Below, piece by piece: positions 4,083 to 5,758 of a stretch of DNA of 5,758 nucleotides; position 1 is the stretch's first letter; every line of letters starts with the position of its first letter. Below the pieces are notes generated by a model. It had not been told where the DNA came from and did no database searches. It saw only the letters and a list, made by a program, of their open reading frames with translations. The stretch spans positions 1 through 5,758 of the forward strand of contig CAUAGV010000115.1 in NCBI GenBank assembly GCA_958428675.1, written 5' to 3'. The DNA comes from an uncultured Collinsella sp. GTDB taxonomy: Bacteria > Actinomycetota > Coriobacteriia > Coriobacteriales > Coriobacteriaceae. The position numbers and the translations under genes are program-made.

Positions 4083-4664
4083 TTACGAGAGTTTTTGAAT
4101 CGCGCGTGCGACGCGAGCGATGGGCAAGCCCACCACGTTGTAGAAGTCACCCGAAATATCGTGCACAAGCATGCGGCCGCCTGTGCCTTGGATGCCGTAG
4201 GCCCCGGCCTTGTCCATGGGTTCGCCGGAGGCAACATAGCGCTCGATCTGCTCTTCGGTAAGCTCATAGAACGTCACGTCGGTCACATCGACAAACGACA
4301 GGCTCTCGGCGGCATGCGGAGCTGTAGCGTCGCCGGCTTTAACAATGCAGACGCCGGTTGCGACCTGGTGCGTGCGGCCCGAAAGCTCGCGGAGCATGGT
4401 GCGCGCCTCGTCCTCGGTTGCCGGCTTGCCCAGAATCTTGCCATCGAAGGTGACAATAGTATCGGCCGCGACGGTCAGTTCGTTGGGCTCGGCATGCTCG
4501 GCGGCAATGGCGGCGGCTTTGGCGCGTGCTAAGCGTTCAACGAGCGTAAGCGGGGCCTCGCCATCAAAAGGCGTTTCGTCGATATCTGCGGGAATCACGC
4601 GAATGTCATAGCCCGCCTCGCGCATCAACTCGATGCGGCGCGGTGATTGCGAAGCCAAAATCAT
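4083..4664 (-). CDS. maf: Maf-family nucleoside triphosphate pyrophosphatase (dTTP/UTP type)
   Basis: A 193-residue Maf/HAM1-like cytoplasmic enzyme of normal family length. It hydrolyses nucleoside triphosphates to the monophosphate and pyrophosphate, clearing modified or excess dTTP/UTP; older literature links Maf to septum formation. Motifs: LASQSPRRIEL (3-13, phosphate-binding S5/R9/R10), AADTIV (66-71, probable catalytic D68), GKP (79-81), SGRTHQVATGV (95-105), EPMDKAGAYGIQG (148-160) and NVVGLP (176-181). The EPxDKAGAYGIQG form is that of the YhdE-like dTTP/UTPase branch rather than the YceF-like m7GTP branch, so dTTP/UTP is the likely substrate. Its ATG overlaps the stop of the DJ-1 gene (ATGA), with only a weak GAGGG nine bases upstream, so translation is probably coupled. 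A hairpin terminator follows. Confidence 0.92.
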   Translation of the reverse strand: MILASQSPRRIELMREAGYDIRVIPADIDETPFDGEAPLTLVERLARAKAAAIAAEHAEPNELTVAADTIVTFDGKILGKPATEDEARTMLRELSGRTHQVATGVCIVKAGDATAPHAAESLSFVDVTDVTFYELTEEQIERYVASGEPMDKAGAYGIQGTGGRMLVHDISGDFYNVVGLPIARVARAIQKLS

Positions 4665-5203
4665 AGCTGAATGCCCTCGGCGACCTTCTCGACGGCCTTG
4701 TCGCCGGCGAGCGTACGCAGCAGCTCAAGCGCAAAGGGGAGCGACTGGGCCATGCCGCTGGCGGTGATGATGTTGCCGTCTTGCGTAACCTTCTCGCCGG
4801 TATAGGCGCCTTCGGGGAAGCTTTTCTCAAAGCCAGGGAAGCACGTGGCGTGGCGCCCCTCGAGTAGGTCGAGCTCGCCCAGGATAAACGGGGCGGCGCA
4901 GATGGCGGCAACGTGCTTGGTCGCGGCGAACTCGCAGACCACGTCGCAGACGCGCTGATCGGCGCGCAGGTTGGTGGCACCGGGCAGGCCGCCGGGCAGC
5001 ACGACGCAGTCGTACTCGTCAAAGTTGATCTCATCAAAGAGCGCATCGCAGGTCACGGGGATCTGCAACGAGCTTACGACCTCACGCGTGGGCATGATCG
5101 AGACGAGCGTGGCACGCACGCCGCCGCGACGCATGACATCGACCATGGTCAAGCATTCAATAGTTTCAAAGCCATCGGCGGCGAGAACGGCTACGCTGGG
5201 CAT
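4661..5203 (-). CDS. DJ-1/PfpI family protein (YajL/DJ-1-like)
   Basis: A 180-residue single-domain DJ-1 superfamily protein, the usual length. It starts SVAVLAADGFETIE and continues MVDVMRRGGV, very close to human DJ-1 and E. coli YajL over this helix. E16 aligns with the conserved glutamate of DJ-1 (E18), and C102 in AAICAAPFIL sits at the nucleophile elbow (DJ-1 C106). VVLPGGLPGATNLR (67-80) and TCFPGFE (120-126) are further family blocks. Members act as glyoxalase or deglycase-like enzymes, redox sensors or chaperones; the exact activity is disputed even for well-studied members and cannot be read here. No signal peptide, so cytoplasmic. The ATG at 5203 has GAAAGG upstream; ATGs at 5218 and 5227 would add five or eight residues without a better motif. 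It is followed by maf with a 4-base overlap. Confidence 0.9.
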   Translation of the reverse strand: MPSVAVLAADGFETIECLTMVDVMRRGGVRATLVSIMPTREVVSSLQIPVTCDALFDEINFDEYDCVVLPGGLPGATNLRADQRVCDVVCEFAATKHVAAICAAPFILGELDLLEGRHATCFPGFEKSFPEGAYTGEKVTQDGNIITASGMAQSLPFALELLRTLAGDKAVEKVAEGIQL

Positions 5204-5208
5204 GAGGG

Positions 5209-5216
5209 TTCCTTTC
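5209..5216 (-). promoter_or_regulatory. Ribosome binding site of the DJ-1 family gene
   Basis: GAAAGGAA on the minus strand, five bases before the ATG at 5203. It supports that start over the two upstream in-frame ATGs. Confidence 0.6.
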
Positions 5217-5239
5217 ATAGGCGGCATACAATTAGCCGT

Positions 5240-5245
5240 CTTATA
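5240..5245 (-). promoter_or_regulatory. Possible -10 box upstream of the DJ-1 family gene
   Basis: TATAAG on the minus strand, 37 bases before the DJ-1 start, with no good -35 partner. The 106-bp gap after the methyltransferase gene has no hairpin terminator, so read-through from that gene is equally possible. Confidence 0.25.
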
Positions 5246-5309
5246 CCCCGAAGACCTCCGCTTGCCACGCTCGATTTCCCAATGATTTTTCTGAGCAATG
5301 ATTAAGTGG

Positions 5310-5758
5310 CTAGTTGCGCCTAAGGTGGACGACGGTCTCGCAGTGGAAGGTTTGTGGGAACAGATCGACTGGCGTGATCTTTACGGGGGAGAAGGTGCCT
5401 TCTTCGACAAAGCGTTTGAGATCGCGTGCTAGGGTGGCCGGGTCGCAGCTCACGTAGGCTACATCGCGAGCACTCGTGCTGGCGATAAGGTCGATCGCCT
5501 CGGGGGCGAGGCCTGCGCGCGGCGGGTCGACCACCAAGACGTCGGCATCCTGGTCGGGGAACTCGCGCACCGCGTCGCCGCCGATGACGTCGACGTTATC
5601 GAGCTTGTTGATCTCCAGGTTACGGCGTAGATCGCGCACGGCAGGGCCATAGGCTTCGACGGCGGCGACAAAATCGCAGCGGCGGGCGAGCGGCAGGGTA
5701 AAGGTGCCGGCGCCGCAGTACAGGTCCACGGCCAGCTCGTCTTCCTGCGGGTCGAGGG
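5310..5758 (-). CDS. rlmD: RNA m5U methyltransferase of the TrmA/RlmD (RumA) family, C-terminal part (cut by window edge)
   Basis: About 148 C-terminal residues of an S-adenosylmethionine-dependent enzyme that methylates carbon 5 of a uridine in RNA. The frame is open to the window edge (codon boundary at 5756), reading LDPQEDELAVDLYCGAGTF before continuing, so the GTG at 5729 is internal, not a start. Motifs: DLYCGAGTFTLPLA (SAM-binding motif I), a VDPPRAGL motif, YVSCDPATLARDL with the catalytic cysteine that attacks uridine C6, and FHCETVVHLRR with the glutamate that acts as base near the C-terminus. All catalytic elements of this half are intact. The N-terminal TRAM and iron-sulfur regions that would separate 23S rRNA enzymes (RlmD, RlmCD) from tRNA or other members lie outside the window, so the symbol names the most commonly annotated bacterial member and the exact target is uncertain. 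Confidence 0.85.
   Translation of the reverse strand, partial: LDPQEDELAVDLYCGAGTFTLPLARRCDFVAAVEAYGPAVRDLRRNLEINKLDNVDVIGGDAVREFPDQDADVLVVDPPRAGLAPEAIDLIASTSARDVAYVSCDPATLARDLKRFVEEGTFSPVKITPVDLFPQTFHCETVVHLRRN

Noticed and set aside
3161..4261. A 366-codon open frame on the plus strand opposite the P1-family hydrolase and the end of maf
   Set aside because: Its glycine, alanine and histidine rich translation resembles no family and it lies over a gene with intact catalytic motifs; it is a frame shadow.
3983..4267. A 95-residue N-terminal extension of the hydrolase into maf
   Set aside because: The extra residues are the maf and intergenic sequence read in another frame, cross the maf terminator, and the ATG at 3982 has a good ribosome binding site.
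5280..5303. CAATGATT direct repeat (5280-5287 and 5296-5303) between the methyltransferase and DJ-1 genes
   Set aside because: Eight bases in an AT-richer gap is easily chance; no promoter or operator arrangement supports it.
5310..5729. Start of the methyltransferase gene at the GTG at 5729
   Set aside because: The frame stays open to the window edge with family-like sequence, and the SAM-binding motif follows immediately; the GTG is an internal valine.

Overview
The window looks like a GC-rich (roughly 60%) actinobacterial chromosome segment. Protein styles and gene content suggest a Coriobacteriia gut commensal of the Collinsella type; that assignment is an inference from general resemblance, not a proven identity. 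It holds one gene cut at the left edge, one cut at the right edge, five complete genes, and an unusually structured 362-bp convergent intergenic region.

Left part (1-2618): the 5' end of phosphate acetyltransferase (pta, minus strand) diverges from a two-gene plus-strand unit. Two perfect TATAAT boxes, one per strand and only 14 bp apart, lie in the shared intergenic region and probably form overlapping divergent promoters. The plus-strand unit is glf (UDP-galactopyranose mutase), whose last 8 bases overlap the start of a family 2 glycosyltransferase. Together they fit a module that makes UDP-galactofuranose and transfers a sugar, probably galactofuranose, into a surface glycan.

Middle (2619-2980): this convergent region carries two copies of the same modular element, E1 (2641-2749) and E2 (2844-2968), in opposite orientation. 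Each follows its upstream gene in the sense direction. Both have long, nearly perfect outer inverted repeats and a central hairpin whose sequences differ completely between copies. Both also share two identical internal boxes (9 and 13 bases) at matching positions. Variable but self-complementary stems around fixed internal boxes are what a structured RNA (or a folded-DNA element) looks like; this is the most interesting item here. Between the copies, on the minus strand, lies a short frameshifted scrap resembling the C-terminus of the neighbouring glycosyltransferase.

Right part (2981-5758): all minus strand. A TrmA/RlmD-type RNA m5U methyltransferase (truncated at the window edge) is followed by a DJ-1/PfpI-family protein and a Maf nucleotide pyrophosphatase; the last two overlap by ATGA. 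A hairpin terminator then a likely separate promoter precede a P1-family (DmpA/NylC-like) self-processing hydrolase. This side looks like housekeeping: RNA modification, protein or metabolite damage control, nucleotide-pool cleaning and amide/peptide hydrolysis.
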